From positions 359,493 through 423,492 of the forward strand of contig CAZNHZ010000001.1 of assembly GCA_964573015.1 (NCBI GenBank): a stretch of DNA of 64,000 bases, given 5' to 3'. Position numbers and translations under genes: made by a program. The notes under the pieces are model-generated. The model had not been told where the DNA came from, did no database searches, and was given only the letters and a program-made list of their open reading frames with translations. The first letter of the stretch is position 1. Every line of letters begins with the position of its first letter. Shown here in pieces: positions 33,418-42,453 of the stretch. This DNA comes from JAPUDQ01 sp964573015 (GTDB lineage: Bacteria; Patescibacteriota; Saccharimonadia; Saccharimonadales; Saccharimonadaceae).

Positions 33418-36240
33418 CTAGCTACAGCCGGTAGTAGAGCCACAGCTGGTACAGACGTAGCAGCTACCTGCCCGCTGTGTAACATTACCACAGTTGCTAC
33501 AAAGTGGCGCGGTGGCATCAGCTACTTTTAGCTCGGCACGAGCGGTACGAAATGTCGTCTCAACCGTCTCTTCTTTGACAAGATCTTCTGGTACGACGTC
33601 GCTGATTGTCGCTTCATCACGGATTTCAACATCACTCGCAGCTTCTTTAACTGGCTCAGCATCCTGCCCGCCTGCTGGCTGATCAAGCAGACTTGCCTGT
33701 TGCTGGTTTAGCTCGGCTTCGAGCTCTTCAAGCGTGGCGAGGCCAAGCTCGAGGCGGTCATCGATCGAGAGGTATTCGAGCGCCAAGCGTCGGAAGATAT
33801 AGTCAACAATACTTGTCGCTGTTTTAACATCCGGGTCGTCAGTTGTACCAAATGGCGCGAAGTTGGTGTTACTCATGCCACGAACATACGCCTTGAGTGG
33901 TACACCGTACTGTAAACCATAGCTGACTGAGCGGCCAAAGGCGTCCATGAGACCGGCAAGTGTTGAACCCATCTTGGCAACCGTGATGAAAATCTCACCC
34001 GGAGTACCGTCTTCAAACTCACCGACCGTAACATAGCCTTTAAGATCGGAGATCTTGAATTGAACCGTACGGGAATTACGAACTCGTGGCAGTTCACGAC
34101 GCTCGTTGCTGCGAACGATTTTTTCGACAACTTTTGGTGCGTCGTCTTTAGGCTCTTCTTTTTTCTTACTACTCAGTGGTTGGCCGACTTTACTGCCGTC
34201 ACGGTAGATAGCCACAGCCTTGAGACCATATTTCCACGAGTCCATATGGAGCTGCTCGACGTCTTCGACCGTTGAACTCTCCGGCATGTTAACTGTCTTG
34301 CTGATTGCACCGCTGAGAAATGGCTGTACCGCGCCCATCATCTTGACATGGCCGTTGTAGTGAATCGCGTTGTCACCAACCGCGCAGGCAAAAACATCAT
34401 AGTCTGATTCTTTCAGTGCCGGTGCACCGAAAACCGTACCATGCTCGTGGATGTATTCGACAATATCTTTGGCCTCTTGCTTACTGTAGCCAAGTGTCTT
34501 AAGGGCACGTGGGATCGTCTGGTTAACGATAATCATGCTGCCGCCGCCGACTAGTGTCTTAAACTTTGTCAGACTAAAGTCAGGCTCAACACCAGTAGTG
34601 TCACAGTCCATCATAAAACCGATGGTGCCGGTTGGTGCCAGCACAGTTGCTTGCGAATTACGGACACCGTATTTTTCACCAAGCTCAACTGCGTCATCCC
34701 ACACCTGCGCAGCGGCGCTGAGGAGCTCTTCTTCGACAAGGTGCGCGTCAATGTCACGCACGGCATCGCGGTGCTTTCTGAGTACGCGGTTCATGCCTTC
34801 TTTGTCTTTGGCGTACCCATCAAATGGACCAACCCGCTTAGCAATACGAGCGCTGGTTGCGTAGCCTTCACCTGTCATGATAGCAGTAAGAGCTGCAGCA
34901 AATGCGCGGCCCTCGTCGCTATCGTATGGCAGACCCTTAGCCATCAAAGTAGCGCCAAGGTTGGCATAACCCATGCCGAGCTGGCGGAAACGGCGAGTAT
35001 TTTTGTCGATTGATTCGGTTGGGTATTCCGAGTAGCCAACCAAAATTTCCTGAGCAAGAAAGATAACATCAATCGTGTGTTTGTAGGCAGCGATGTCAAA
35101 CGTACCGTCTTCGCGGAGGAATTTAAGAAGGTTGAGCGAAGCGAGATTACAAGCAGAGTTATCAAGGTGCATGTACTCTGAGCAAGGGTTCGAGCCGTTG
35201 ATGCGACCAGCTTTTGGCGTGGTATGCCAGTCATTAATCGTCGTATCAAACTGCATACCCGGATCAGCTGATTCCCATGCTGCTTCTGCCACTTGTCGGA
35301 AGAGTTCACGAGCCTTAATAGTCTTATAGACCTTGCCATCTTTCACACCCTTGAGTTCCCAATCTTTGTCGGCCTCAACAGCACGCATAAACTCATCGGT
35401 CACCCGCACTGAGTTGTTGGCGTTTTGATACTGGATACTGATCATATCATGACCATTGAGCCCCATATCAAAACCATTTTCAGCTAGGACAAAGGCTTTG
35501 CGCTCCTCGCGGGCTTTGCACCAGATAAATTCTTCGACATCTGGGTGATCGATATTGAGGATCACCATCTTGGCGGCACGACGTGTCTTACCGCCTGATT
35601 TAATTGCCCCAGCCGAGCTGTCAGCACCCCGCATAAAGCTGAGTGGGCCACTGGCGGTACCGCCACTACTGCTAAGTCGTTCGTACGATGAGCGGATCGA
35701 ACTAATGTTTAGGCCGGCCCCGCTACCGCCCTTGAAAATCATGCCTTCTTCGCGGTACCAGTTGAGGATGCTCGGCATGGTGTCTTCGACGCGGAGAATA
35801 AAACAGGCGCTGGCTTGCTGGGCACGATCAGGCGTGCCGATATTAAACCAAACCGGCGAGTTAAACGCCGCCCGTTGTGTCGCCAGGATATATTTGAGCT
35901 CGGCATTAAACGTATCTGCTTCTTCTTCGGAGGCAAAATAGCCGTTGTCGTAGCCGTGCTTAGTAATAGTGTTGGCTACACGGTCAATCAACTGGCGCAG
36001 ACTGCTCTCACGCTGCGATGTGCCGGGTGTACCGTAAAAATATTTCTGCGCCACGATGTTGATAGCATTTTGGCTCCAAAACTCTGGGAATTCGACATCT
36101 TTTTGTTCAAATACGACCTTGCCGGTTGATGGATTGGTGATGTTACTCTCACGTTTGACCCAGGTTAATTGGTCATACGGATGCGTGCCTTCCTCAGTAA
36201 AATAGCGCGCGATAGAAAGCGCGGACACTGCTTGTGCCAT
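33418..36240 (-). CDS. nrdJ: Adenosylcobalamin-dependent (class II) ribonucleotide reductase
   Basis: 940 residues. Reductase core with the substrate and radical-site segments FNSPVWFNIG, GGSGAGLNISSIRSS, GGKTRRAAKMVILNIDHPDV, CSEYMHLDNSACNLASLNL, VLAPTGTIGFMMDCDTTGVEPDF (the finger-loop region). A C-terminal zinc-ribbon (CSNCGNVTQR, CYVCTSCG) is typical of NrdJ from anaerobes and CPR. It makes dNTPs without oxygen and needs vitamin B12, which such a small genome must take from outside. GGGGGAGAAACTACT precedes the ATG. nrdR lies 110 nt upstream, in the same direction. Confidence 0.96.
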   Translation of the reverse strand: MAQAVSALSIARYFTEEGTHPYDQLTWVKRESNITNPSTGKVVFEQKDVEFPEFWSQNAINIVAQKYFYGTPGTSQRESSLRQLIDRVANTITKHGYDNGYFASEEEADTFNAELKYILATQRAAFNSPVWFNIGTPDRAQQASACFILRVEDTMPSILNWYREEGMIFKGGSGAGLNISSIRSSYERLSSSGGTASGPLSFMRGADSSAGAIKSGGKTRRAAKMVILNIDHPDVEEFIWCKAREERKAFVLAENGFDMGLNGHDMISIQYQNANNSVRVTDEFMRAVEADKDWELKGVKDGKVYKTIKARELFRQVAEAAWESADPGMQFDTTINDWHTTPKAGRINGSNPCSEYMHLDNSACNLASLNLLKFLREDGTFDIAAYKHTIDVIFLAQEILVGYSEYPTESIDKNTRRFRQLGMGYANLGATLMAKGLPYDSDEGRAFAAALTAIMTGEGYATSARIAKRVGPFDGYAKDKEGMNRVLRKHRDAVRDIDAHLVEEELLSAAAQVWDDAVELGEKYGVRNSQATVLAPTGTIGFMMDCDTTGVEPDFSLTKFKTLVGGGSMIIVNQTIPRALKTLGYSKQEAKDIVEYIHEHGTVFGAPALKESDYDVFACAVGDNAIHYNGHVKMMGAVQPFLSGAISKTVNMPESSTVEDVEQLHMDSWKYGLKAVAIYRDGSKVGQPLSSKKKEEPKDDAPKVVEKIVRSNERRELPRVRNSRTVQFKISDLKGYVTVGEFEDGTPGEIFITVAKMGSTLAGLMDAFGRSVSYGLQYGVPLKAYVRGMSNTNFAPFGTTDDPDVKTATSIVDYIFRRLALEYLSIDDRLELGLATLEELEAELNQQQASLLDQPAGGQDAEPVKEAASDVEIRDEATISDVVPEDLVKEETVETTFRTARAELKVADATAPLCSNCGNVTQRAGSCYVCTSCGSTTGCS

Positions 36241-36349
36241 AGTAGTTTCTCCCCCTCTTAGTTATGTGTTGTTAAGTGTTGTTTGTTTTTGTTGCTTCAT
36301 ACGCTACCTTCTTCGTATCAAGCACCACCTATACGTGACCTATCTGATC

Positions 36350-36802
36350 TTAGGATGTATGCAACGCTCGTAAGGCTTGTTCAAATTCTTCGACAGATTT
36401 GAACTCGCGATAGACGCTGGCGAATCTCACATAGGCGACTTCGTTGCGTTTGGCGAGCTGAGCCAGTACCAAATCGCCGATTTGTCGTGAGTTGATTTCG
36501 CTTTCACCCAAATTATAGAGCTCATCCTCGACTTCACCGACAAGTTCTTCGATCTCGAGATCCGAGGTCAAAAACTTACCGACTGATCGATGAATCGCCG
36601 CAAACAGTTTGTGCCGATCAAACAATTCTCTGGTACCGTCTTTTTTGATGACGGCAAGATTTGGTCGCTCGACGCGCTCATAGGTGGTGTAGCGATGAGC
36701 ACAATCCAGACACTCACGACGACGACGGATAGCGTCACCATCACTGGCGTCTCTCGATTCGACAACTTTTGAATTGTCATGTTGGCAGCGTGGGCATTTC
36801 AT
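36350..36802 (-). CDS. nrdR: Transcriptional repressor NrdR
   Basis: 150 residues. Zinc ribbon CPRCQHDNSKVVESR ... RRRECLDCAHRYTTYERVE, then the ATP-cone (VIKKDGTRELFDRHKLFAAI, LVGEVEDELYNLGESEINSR). NrdR senses dATP/ATP and represses reductase genes at paired NrdR boxes. AGGAGAAACGC precedes the ATG. It lies upstream of nrdJ, with a box-like sequence in its own promoter, so it likely controls itself and nrdJ. Confidence 0.97.
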   Translation of the reverse strand: MKCPRCQHDNSKVVESRDASDGDAIRRRRECLDCAHRYTTYERVERPNLAVIKKDGTRELFDRHKLFAAIHRSVGKFLTSDLEIEELVGEVEDELYNLGESEINSRQIGDLVLAQLAKRNEVAYVRFASVYREFKSVEEFEQALRALHTS

Positions 36803-36840
36803 GCGTTTCTCCTAATCTTTAAGGCCGCGCTCTACACCTC

Positions 36841-36891
36841 CCTATAGTGTAGCTGCTATCTACTATAGACTCTATATATAGCGGATTGCAA
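36841..36891 (-). promoter_or_regulatory. nrdR promoter with candidate NrdR boxes
   Basis: On the minus strand: -35 TTGCAA (36886-36891), 18-bp spacer, -10 TATAGT (36862-36867). Between them is CTATATATAG (36872-36881), an exact match to the core of the NrdR box (CwATATATwG). A second, half-conserved box (ACACTATAGG, reverse of 36841-36850) lies past the transcription start. Confidence 0.6.
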
Positions 36892-36978
36892 GTGTATTTT
36901 ATGCAACATATAGCGCTTATGGTACGTTACATTCTTTGCTATCTATAGTATAACCTGGAGAGAATGAGGGGTTAAATA

Positions 36979-37007
36979 TTGACTTTTTATGTAATTTTTG
37001 CTATAAT
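36979..37007 (+). promoter_or_regulatory. Strong promoter of the small-protein operon
   Basis: TTGACT (36979-36984), 17-bp spacer, TATAAT (37002-37007). Transcription should begin near 37014. Confidence 0.75.
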
Positions 37008-37013
37008 ATACGC

Positions 37014-37228
37014 TTGAATACGTGGTGAAACCACCCGTACATTCACATTGTTGCGCTGGGCACCCTGCCCCGCAACCCTGGAGACGGAAAAGGAGTCAAA
37101 CCTGAAACTACCCCCGGAGATTGGTCCTTTTGGGCGAGGTACCCCTTCGTTGTCGTAGCTTTTGTAGTGTGCGACACCGGTGGTTCAAGCGCCCGCGCAA
37201 GTAACTACAGTCACAACAAGGAGTGATC
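37014..37228 (+). ncRNA. Long folded leader of the small-protein operon
   Basis: 215 nt between promoter and first ORF, GC-rich and without an open frame of note. Local hairpins: GTGGT-GAA-ACCAC (37022-37034) and GTTGCG...CGCAAC enclosing GGGC/GCCC (about 37052-37077). Purine-rich single-stranded stretches follow. I match it to no known riboswitch class; a regulatory leader or a processed small RNA are both possible. Confidence 0.4.
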
Positions 37229-37426
37229 ATGGCCAAGTTGTACGGATTTCTCGTAGGTACGGCTGTGTGGGGCATCATTGAGATACTTGGCGTCATACTG
37301 ATTGACAACGAGCATGAGATGTCAGGCCTTATCATCGTAACGATCGTCGCAACGATGATTGGAATCACAGCAAGTGTCATCACCTACCGAAGCCTCCGTG
37401 CAATACTGACGGACATCGAGCGATGA
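37229..37426 (+). CDS. Small two-helix membrane protein
   Basis: 65 residues, two membrane helices (LYGFLVGTAVWGIIEILGVILI and LIIVTIVATMIGITASVITY), short polar end SLRAILTDIER. AAGGAG precedes the ATG by 6 nt. First gene of a three-gene set that also has its own promoter and terminator. No family known to me. Codon choice is GC-rich (GTC, ATC, CTC) compared with nearby genes. Confidence 0.7.
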   Translation: MAKLYGFLVGTAVWGIIEILGVILIDNEHEMSGLIIVTIVATMIGITASVITYRSLRAILTDIER

Positions 37427-37506
37427 GCCTGATCATCAGGATCATCGTTAAGCTTACCGCCATCACCACCGTGATCGGCAGCACCATCATCTACCTCACT
37501 CACTGA
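37423..37506 (+). CDS. 27-residue membrane peptide
   Basis: MSLIIRIIVKLTAITTVIGSTIIYLTH (27 residues; given as MSLIIRIIVK... then a Thr/Ile-rich helix). The ATG overlaps the previous stop (ATGA), so it is likely translated by coupling. One hydrophobic helix with a basic N-terminal part, like small membrane-tuning peptides or type I toxins; nothing nearby looks like an antitoxin. Confidence 0.55.
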   Translation: MSLIIRIIVKLTAITTVIGSTIIYLTH

Positions 37507-37523
37507 AACGAAAGGAGCCCACC

Positions 37524-37679
37524 ATGGGCATCTTCAAGAAGATTGGCGAGCGCGCCAAGATGGCGGAGGACAACCCCCGCAAGCTGCTTGACCTGCAGCA
37601 ACAGGCCAACACCAGGTCGACAACCCACTGTAAGTGGTGTCGGCACCTGGAGTACGAGTGCAACTGCTACCCCAAGTAA
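37524..37679 (+). CDS. 51-residue protein with CxxC and CxC
   Basis: Begins MGIFKKIGERAKMAEDNPRK, an amphipathic helix, and ends THCKWCRHLEYECNCYPK. Cys36, Cys39, Cys46 and Cys48 could hold a zinc or iron ion. AAAGGAG lies 7 nt before the ATG. Third gene of the small operon; a hairpin and a terminator follow. No family recognised. Confidence 0.65.
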   Translation: MGIFKKIGERAKMAEDNPRKLLDLQQQANTRSTTHCKWCRHLEYECNCYPK

Positions 37680-37725
37680 TGGTTCTCGGTACTCCACCGC
37701 GGGTGACACGCACTATCCGTCTCCC

Positions 37726-37810
37726 GCAACCAGAGATTTCAAATCATTTTGAAGTTTGTGGTTGCAGCGAAATCCAAAAAACAGCCCCGAGATGAGCGGT
37801 TTTTTGGATT
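37726..37810. terminator. Hairpin and bidirectional terminator between small operon and ftsZ
   Basis: GCAACCA/TGGTTGC (37726-37765) encloses TTCAAA/TTTGAA. Then AATCCAAAAAAC...GTTTTTTGGATT (37771-37810) closes both this operon and ftsZ, whose stop lies at its edge. Confidence 0.8.
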
Positions 37811-39026
37811 ATTTATCTTTTTTGCGGCGGCGCAGAAAGGCCGGTGTGTCTGATTCGTCTTCGTCAACCTGGTGCCAGATGTTGCCGGTCGGCTCTTCTT
37901 CTTCGGTGAAACTGCTGCTTACCTGTGCAACGTGGTCATTGTCGAGATTCATATCGACTTGCTTGATCTCATCCTCAGTTACGTCGTCGGCCGGCGGCGT
38001 AACGCCGGGCGTAGCGTGCATAGTAGTACCAAATGACGGCGGCGTGGCAACATTTTGCTCATGGAAATACTCCGAATCAAAACCGGTGGCGATGACAGTG
38101 ATAATCAGCTCATCCTCAATCTCCGGCTTAAGCGTGGCGCCAAAAATGATATTGGCATCGGGCGCAACAGCTGCCGTGATAATCTCAGCTGCCTCTTGGA
38201 TTTCGCTCATACTCATGTCGTAGCCGCCAGTGACGTTAAACAATACACCTTTGGCACCGTCGATACTGACTTCGATAAGCGGTGATTCGATTGCCTGCTG
38301 AGCGGCTTTGGCGGCTCGGTCCTCACCGCTGGCACGGCCGATACCCATGAGAGCACTGCCGGCATTGGCCATGATGGCTTTGACGTCGGCAAAGTCGAGA
38401 TTGATGAGCCCATGCTCGGTGATGAGCTCCGAAATACCCTGGACACCTTGGCGCAGCACGTCGTCAGCGATTTTAAACGTTTCCAGCAGCGGTGTGCGGC
38501 GGTCAATCGTCTGAAGCAATCGGTCATTAGGGATGGTGATGAGCGTATCGACTTGGCGGCCGAGCTGTGCGATCGCCCATTCGGCATTTTGACGGCGTTT
38601 TTCACCCTCAAAGCTAAACGGCTTGGTCGCAACGCCGACTACCAGGATTCCCAGCTCACGAGCAATGTTGGCAACAACGTGTCCGGCACCCGAACCGGTA
38701 CCGCCGCCGGCACCAATCGTCACAAATACCATATCGGCACCCTCAATTGCCTTGCGAATTTCGTCACGCGACTCTTCGGCCGAAGCTTGACCGACTGCCG
38801 GATCGGCACCGGCGCCAAGCCCGCGGGTAGTTTCGCGGCCGATATGAATCTTGGTATCAGCTTTACTATTATGCAGCGCTTGCGCATCGGTATTGATGGC
38901 AATAAATTGGACACCGGCGAGACCGGCGTCTTTCATGCGGTTAACTGCCGAACCGCCGGCACCGCCCACACCGACGACCTTGATTGTCGCAAATGTCTGG
39001 ATGTCGCTAGGTTTTACTTCAGGCAT
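37809..39026 (-). CDS. ftsZ: Cell division protein FtsZ
   Basis: 405 residues. Tubulin-like GTPase: KVVGVGGAGGSAVNRM, the signature GAGGGTGSGAG, FVTIGAG, NDRLLQTID, and T7-loop NLDFADVKAIM. Acidic variable linker of ~70 residues and the conserved tip DTPAFLRRRKK that binds FtsA. It forms the division ring. ftsA lies upstream on the same strand. Confidence 0.98.
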   Translation of the reverse strand: MPEVKPSDIQTFATIKVVGVGGAGGSAVNRMKDAGLAGVQFIAINTDAQALHNSKADTKIHIGRETTRGLGAGADPAVGQASAEESRDEIRKAIEGADMVFVTIGAGGGTGSGAGHVVANIARELGILVVGVATKPFSFEGEKRRQNAEWAIAQLGRQVDTLITIPNDRLLQTIDRRTPLLETFKIADDVLRQGVQGISELITEHGLINLDFADVKAIMANAGSALMGIGRASGEDRAAKAAQQAIESPLIEVSIDGAKGVLFNVTGGYDMSMSEIQEAAEIITAAVAPDANIIFGATLKPEIEDELIITVIATGFDSEYFHEQNVATPPSFGTTMHATPGVTPPADDVTEDEIKQVDMNLDNDHVAQVSSSFTEEEEPTGNIWHQVDEDESDTPAFLRRRKKDK

Positions 39027-39130
39027 TACTTATTTCCCCCATGTTTTGTTCACAATAAGTATACATGGCTTTTTGGCATATGCCAAGGATGTGTTCAATG
39101 TTTTTATGTTTACCTGGTCGTGAACACATT

Positions 39131-40390
39131 TTATGTACGAAACTTGCGCAACACATCTGTTATAGCGCTGGTAATCTTGCCTATATTCAAGCGATTTTTG
39201 CTCTCATTTTGGTGACGGGGACTGGATGAAACGCCGGCATTTTGACCCTCGAGATCGATTTGCATCAGCCCGACTGCCGTGCTCCAGGCCGGACTTGTGA
39301 TTTTGTCCGAGACGCCGGCAAACTCTGGCATGACGCCGACGCGTGCACTTAGCTGCAAGGCATTTTTGGCGTACTCGGCGATACCGGCTAGTTCGGCACC
39401 GCCGCCGGTCAGGACTGCCCCGCCAGGCAATTTTGCCGCCCGACCGATACTCTGAAGCTCATTGTTGACCAGCTCAAATATCTCCTCCAACCGTGCATCG
39501 ACAATCATATCGATATCACTGACGGCAAATTCATAGACACTGCCGTTTAGTTTGACACTTACCGTACTTTTGCTGTCTTTACGCTGATTTGGTGTCGCCG
39601 TGGCATGCTTAAGCTTTACCTCTTCGGCAATATCGAGATCGGTCTTGAGACCGATAGCGAGATCATTGGTGATGTTTACACTGCCGACCGGCAGTACCGC
39701 CACATGCTGCAAATCACCCTCCTCGTACACCGCAACATTGGTCGTCGTGCCGCCCAGATCGATTAGCACTACGCCGTTTTCAGTTTGTTGGTCGCTGACA
39801 ACCGCTCGCGCCGCCGCCAGACAAGCCAGCACCGTGGCGTGCGGCATGGTTTCGGTCATTTCGCAGGCTTTATGCAGATTTTTGAGGTGCGGTCCAAGCG
39901 CAGTGATGACGTGAGCGTCGACTTCGAGCCGTACGCCGGTCATACCGATCGGGTCTTTGATGTTTTCCTGACCATCCAGCTGATAACTGCGCGGCGTGAC
40001 TTCGATAATTTCGCGATTGGCCGGCAGTTGCACGACAGTTGCGGCTTCTTCAACTCGGTGCAGATCGTCTTCGCTGATCTCATGACCGGACGCGCCGACG
40101 GCAATCACACCGCGGCTGCTCATACCGATGATGTGCGAACCATTGACGCTCACGGCCGCACCGCCAATCTGATACCCGCTCATACGCTCGGCTGACTCAA
40201 GCGCTTTGTCGATGGCACTGGCGACATTGACGAGATTGACGACGACGCCTTTTCGCATACCGCTATTGGCACATTCACCGACGCCGACTATTGTCGGGTT
40301 GACCTGCCCGCCCTCAACGTGGCCGACAACACAGCGTACTGTGGTGGTACCAACATCGAGACCGACAGCATATCGAGCAGTTTCTTGCAT
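39131..40390 (-). CDS. ftsA: Cell division protein FtsA
   Basis: 419 residues of the actin-like fold: YAVGLDVGTTTVRCVVG (phosphate 1), VVLIDLGGTTTNVAVYEEGD (phosphate 2), GAVLTGGGAELAGI (adenosine), and the 1C domain between. The C-terminal membrane helix is LNIGKITSAITDVLRKF. It tethers FtsZ to the membrane. Minus-strand TATAAT (40399-40404) ends 8 nt before the ATG. It lacks the FtsQ partner that precedes it in many bacteria. Confidence 0.97.
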   Translation of the reverse strand: MQETARYAVGLDVGTTTVRCVVGHVEGGQVNPTIVGVGECANSGMRKGVVVNLVNVASAIDKALESAERMSGYQIGGAAVSVNGSHIIGMSSRGVIAVGASGHEISEDDLHRVEEAATVVQLPANREIIEVTPRSYQLDGQENIKDPIGMTGVRLEVDAHVITALGPHLKNLHKACEMTETMPHATVLACLAAARAVVSDQQTENGVVLIDLGGTTTNVAVYEEGDLQHVAVLPVGSVNITNDLAIGLKTDLDIAEEVKLKHATATPNQRKDSKSTVSVKLNGSVYEFAVSDIDMIVDARLEEIFELVNNELQSIGRAAKLPGGAVLTGGGAELAGIAEYAKNALQLSARVGVMPEFAGVSDKITSPAWSTAVGLMQIDLEGQNAGVSSSPRHQNESKNRLNIGKITSAITDVLRKFRT

Positions 40391-40471
40391 ATGAACAAAT
40401 TATACCATGACTGTTTTAGAGATGTAAAAGAGGCTTCCCAATAAATTATTTCGATGTCGTATACTAACTCC

Positions 40472-41113
40472 ATGACTATCGGCGTATTTGACAGCGGTAT
40501 TGGCGGCGAAGCGGTGGCGCAGTCGCTGCGAACAGCATTTCCCGACGCAACCATAACGGTGGTCAATGATCGTGAACATCTACCGTATGGTTCGCGCAGC
40601 GAGAACGAAATTCGTACATTGACCGATACGGCTATCCAACCGCTGCTCCGAAGTGACGTCATCGTGATCGCCTGCAACACCGCGACGGCGGTTGCGATCG
40701 ATTGGCTGCGAGCACGCTATCCTTGGCAGCAATTCATCGGACTAGAGCCGATGGTCAAACCGGCAGCACAAGACACCCGCACCGGTGTTGTTACTATATG
40801 CGCCACTCCGGCAACACTTGCCAGCAGGCGCTATGCAAAACTCAAACATGACTATGGTGCCGGAGTTACTTTTTTCGAACCTGACTGCAGCGACTGGGCG
40901 CAGATGATCGAAGATAATTCTGTCAACGAAGCGGCCATCGCCAGTGTCGTTGACGAATCAAAACAACGCGGTGCAGACATTATCGTGCTGGCCTGTACGC
41001 ATTATCACTGGATCAAGCAACAAATTAAAAACCAGGCCGGAGCAACCATCAAGGTTATCGATCCGTCTATGGCGATTGTACGGCGCGTCGGCGCTCTGCT
41101 CGCTCACTCATGA
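40472..41113 (+). CDS. murI: Glutamate racemase
   Basis: 213 residues from the ATG at 40472 (MTIGVFDSGIGG); an ATG at 40454 would lie upstream of the TATACT box (40460-40465), which ends 6 nt before the chosen start. Asp/Glu racemase fold: VFDSGIGG, REHLPYGSRSENEI, first Cys in VIACNTATAVAI, second Cys in LACTHYHWI. About 50 residues shorter than common MurI, mainly in loops. It supplies D-Glu for peptidoglycan. Ends 6 nt inside the convergent map gene. Confidence 0.92.
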   Translation: MTIGVFDSGIGGEAVAQSLRTAFPDATITVVNDREHLPYGSRSENEIRTLTDTAIQPLLRSDVIVIACNTATAVAIDWLRARYPWQQFIGLEPMVKPAAQDTRTGVVTICATPATLASRRYAKLKHDYGAGVTFFEPDCSDWAQMIEDNSVNEAAIASVVDESKQRGADIIVLACTHYHWIKQQIKNQAGATIKVIDPSMAIVRRVGALLAHS

Positions 41114-41866
41114 TAGCCTCGATTTTGTCAGCACATCGGCGCCATCATCAAGTATGAGGATAGTGTGCTCAAAATGCGCACTCGGCTGACCATCGCGGGT
41201 GCGAATCGTCCAGCCGTCCGGGTCCATGACGACATTTGGCACGCCGAGATTTGCCATCGGCTCAATCGCAATCGTCATGCCGGTATGTAGCACCGGGCCG
41301 TCACCGGCTGTACCATAATTGGCAATATCCGGCTCTTCGTGCAGTTGATGCCCGACGCCATGTCCGACAAGATCACGAACAATTCCGTAGCGCAGCGCGT
41401 CGAGCACTCGCTGCACCGCTGCTCCGATATCGCCGGTCGTCACGCCGTCATGCACCGCGGCGATACCGGCATCGAGCGATTTGCGTGTTTCCACGACCAA
41501 CTGCCGGACGCGCTGATCTACCTGCCCGACTAGAAATGTTCGCGCACTATCAGTCACCATACCGCGATAGGTCACACCAAAATCACAGCTGACAATGTCG
41601 CCGTCACGCAGCCCATAACCACTCGGAATACCATGAACAACTTTGTCATTGGCCGAAATACATATCACATCCGGAAAGCCATGATAGCCTTTAAATGTCG
41701 GGTGTCCGCCGAGAGCTTTTAATTCTTTGGCGGCGATATCGGCCAGTTCACGCTCGGTGATGCCGGGCGTTATTTTTTGGCTTAGCACATCAAGCACCGT
41801 CGCCAGCATCGCACCGCTTTCGCGCATACCGGCGATTTCGGTCTCGGTCTTGACGCGGGTAAACAT
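41108..41866 (-). CDS. map: Methionine aminopeptidase, type I
   Basis: 252 residues from the ATG at 41866 (MFTRVKTETEIAGMRESGAM), 1 nt past the adk stop. Metal ligands: D and D in CDFGVTYRGMVTDSART, H in LVGHGVGHQLHEEPDI, E in TIAIEPMA, E in SAHFEHTIL. Removes N-terminal Met after deformylation. The frame runs further upstream through adk, but homology begins at this ATG. adk-map is an old ribosomal-operon pair. Confidence 0.96.
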   Translation of the reverse strand: MFTRVKTETEIAGMRESGAMLATVLDVLSQKITPGITERELADIAAKELKALGGHPTFKGYHGFPDVICISANDKVVHGIPSGYGLRDGDIVSCDFGVTYRGMVTDSARTFLVGQVDQRVRQLVVETRKSLDAGIAAVHDGVTTGDIGAAVQRVLDALRYGIVRDLVGHGVGHQLHEEPDIANYGTAGDGPVLHTGMTIAIEPMANLGVPNVVMDPDGWTIRTRDGQPSAHFEHTILILDDGADVLTKSRLS

Positions 41867-41867
41867 T

Positions 41868-42419
41868 TTAGACCAAACCCTGCGACTCGAGCTCACTGTA
41901 AATCTTGTCATGAACACTGCCGGCCGTACCGGTGCCATCCAGATGAATAATCGGCACGTGATCTTCGGCAAATATGCCGAGTACCGGATACATTTTTTGG
42001 CGGTAAATCGCCATTCGCCGAGCGATAGTCTCGGGAGTATCCTCCATGCGAGCGCGCTTCTCGAGACGCTTCATGATTTCGCTTTGCGGCACTTCGAGCA
42101 CAACCACCAGATCAATCTTTTGGTCGTTTTTGTCCATGTATTTTGCCAGCCATTCGGCTTGCAGAGCCGTGCGAGGAAAGCCATCAACGATAATGTTTGG
42201 GTAGTTATTTTCGCGGGCATGTTGTATCGCCTGGTCAAAGACTTCATATGTCAGCTCGTCACTGACGAGTTCACCGCTTTTTAGCACCTCGATTACTCCG
42301 GGATCGTTGCTCTCGCGCAACATCTCGCCGGTCGAGAGCCATTTCCAGCCCTGGCGAACCGCCAGCATTTGTCCCTGCACGCTTTTACCCGCGCCGGTCG
42401 GCCCAAAGAAAATTATCAT
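41868..42419 (-). CDS. adk: Adenylate kinase
   Basis: 183 residues. P-loop MIIFFGPTGAGKSVQGQMLA, LSTGEMLRES, VDGFPRTALQAEWL, and the lid segment RLEKRARMEDTPETIARRM. The short form without the zinc lid. It equilibrates ATP, ADP and AMP. AGGTGGT precedes the ATG. Directly followed by map. Confidence 0.94.
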   Translation of the reverse strand: MIIFFGPTGAGKSVQGQMLAVRQGWKWLSTGEMLRESNDPGVIEVLKSGELVSDELTYEVFDQAIQHARENNYPNIIVDGFPRTALQAEWLAKYMDKNDQKIDLVVVLEVPQSEIMKRLEKRARMEDTPETIARRMAIYRQKMYPVLGIFAEDHVPIIHLDGTGTAGSVHDKIYSELESQGLV

Positions 42420-42453
42420 ACCACCTACAGCCTTTCTGACTTAAACTTACATC

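Noticed and set aside
37014..37228. Cobalamin riboswitch
   Set aside because: GGTGAAACC and CCCCGCAAC recall two aptamer blocks, but the B12 box and the spacing do not fit, and the downstream genes are not B12-related.
40454..40471. Upstream ATG for murI
   Set aside because: It lies before the TATACT box, so it would not be in the transcript; MTIGVFDSGIGG at 40472 fits the family start.
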